Part shown: piece after piece, positions 5,655 to 6,095 of the stretch | Position numbering within the stretch: position 1 is the first letter of the stretch | Layout of the letters: each line of letters starts with the position of its first letter | Origin: Candidatus Segetimicrobium genomatis | GTDB lineage: Bacteria; Sysuimicrobiota; Sysuimicrobiia; Sysuimicrobiales; Segetimicrobiaceae | Assembly (NCBI GenBank): GCA_005883865.1 | Contig: VBAO01000168.1 | Coordinates: 1-6,095 of the forward strand | Direction: 5' to 3' | Length of the DNA stretch: 6,095 nt | Position numbers and translations under genes: made by a program | The notes under the pieces: generated by a model | Seen by the model: the letters and a program-made list of their open reading frames with translations, nothing else | What the model was told of the DNA's origin: nothing | The model's database searches: none

Positions 5655-6095
5655 CTAGTGCGGGACGACCCGCTCGACGCTGTGCACTTCCGGCAGCTGA
5701 CCGATGCGCTGCATCACCGCGGTCAGCTGGGTCACGTTGCGAATGTCCACCACGATGTTGACGATGCCCACCTTGTCCTTCCGGACCCGCGCGTTGACCG
5801 AGACCACATTGGTCCGGGTTTCCGTCACCGCCGCCAGGATGTCTTTGAGGAGCCCGACGCGATCGAGCGCCTCCACCTCGATCTCCACCTGGTAGACGCC
5901 GTCCTGCGCGGCGTCCCACTCGACCTCGACCAGCCGCTCCGACTGCGCCCGGAGGAACTGGATGTTGGGACAATCCGCGCGATGGATGGTCACCCCCCGC
6001 CCGCGGGTGATGTAGCCGAGGACCCGGTCGCCGGGGAGCGGGCTGCAGCACCGCCCGAACTGCATCAGCACGTTGTCCACGCCGCGCACCCGGAT
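5655..6095 (-). CDS. relA: Rel/SpoT-family (p)ppGpp synthetase/hydrolase, C-terminal part (cut by window edge)
   Basis: Rel enzymes make and usually also degrade the alarmone (p)ppGpp in response to amino-acid starvation at the ribosome. Only the last 146 residues are visible and the frame is open to the right edge. They cover the zinc-finger (conserved-cysteine) domain, FGRCCSPLPGDRVLGYITRG then GVTIHRADCPN, with Cys16, Cys17, His38 and Cys42 of the visible part as expected ligands. A complete C-terminal ACT (RRM) domain follows, from about residue 68 to the end, with LDRVGLLKDILAAVTE (77-92) and NVVSVNARV (96-104). These domains contact the ribosome and A-site tRNA and regulate the catalytic half. 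The hydrolase and synthetase domains lie outside, so it cannot be shown from here whether the enzyme is bifunctional; a lone Rel is expected if the Firmicute-like gene order reflects relationship. Nothing in the visible part looks degraded. Confidence 0.95.
   Translation of the reverse strand: MRVRGVDNVLMQFGRCCSPLPGDRVLGYITRGRGVTIHRADCPNIQFLRAQSERLVEVEWDAAQDGVYQVEIEVEALDRVGLLKDILAAVTETRTNVVSVNARVRKDKVGIVNIVVDIRNVTQLTAVMQRIGQLPEVHSVERVVPH

Noticed and set aside
4460..5761. Plus-strand open frame of 433 codons opposite the class I aminotransferase
   Set aside because: It shows no domain pattern, and its composition is that of a reverse-strand shadow; the minus strand holds a full-length aminotransferase with all catalytic residues.
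1..6095. CRISPR arrays, insertion sequences, tRNA or rRNA genes
   Set aside because: No regularly spaced direct repeats, transposase motifs, terminal inverted repeats or structural RNA signatures were seen; protein-coding genes fill nearly all of the window.

Overview
All genes in this very GC-rich window lie on the minus strand, so the biological reading order runs from position 6095 down to 1. The core is a stringent-response and translation-fidelity neighbourhood: the 3' end of a Rel/SpoT-family (p)ppGpp enzyme, D-aminoacyl-tRNA deacylase (dtd), histidyl-tRNA synthetase (hisS) and the 5' two-thirds or so of a bacterial-type aspartyl-tRNA synthetase (aspS). The order relA-dtd-(extra gene)-hisS-aspS is familiar from Bacillus-type Firmicutes. 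Here it sits in much higher-GC DNA, which suggests a high-GC Firmicute or another deep-branching Terrabacterial lineage (Armatimonadota or candidate phylum CSP1-3 are examples). This placement is inference from gene order and base composition only.

Layout in transcription order. (1) 6095-5655: C-terminal zinc-finger and ACT domains of Rel, cut by the window edge. (2) 5638-4445: a class I aminotransferase of the kynurenine/glutamine/methionine aminotransferase type, 16 nt after rel and with a good Shine-Dalgarno. (3) 4448-3312: a class V-fold PLP enzyme of the kynureninase/cysteine-desulfurase superfamily, starting at a GTG inside a GTGA overlap. (4) 3301-2855: dtd. (5) 2858-2529 and on to 2257: a small polytopic membrane protein of no recognised family. 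It starts in an ATGA overlap with dtd and appears broken into two frames by a one-base frameshift at about 2531. (6) A near-consensus sigma-70 promoter at 2236-2207 with a very short leader and a strong Shine-Dalgarno, then (7) hisS 2173-887 and (8) aspS from 890 to beyond the edge, joined by an ATGA overlap.

The first five genes look like one tightly packed operon (gaps of 16 and 10 nt, and two 4-nt overlaps). hisS-aspS look like a second transcription unit with its own promoter, perhaps also receiving read-through. Rel senses uncharged tRNA, HisRS and AspRS charge tRNA, and Dtd removes D-amino acids from mischarged tRNA, so these genes share a theme. The two PLP enzymes between rel and dtd are the unexpected part and have no assigned substrate.

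I found no CRISPR array, tRNA, rRNA, insertion sequence or clear novel system. The most notable points are the two inserted PLP enzymes, the frameshifted membrane gene, the strong promoter with no room for a T-box leader, and a Pro in the Dtd catalytic motif where Ser is usual.
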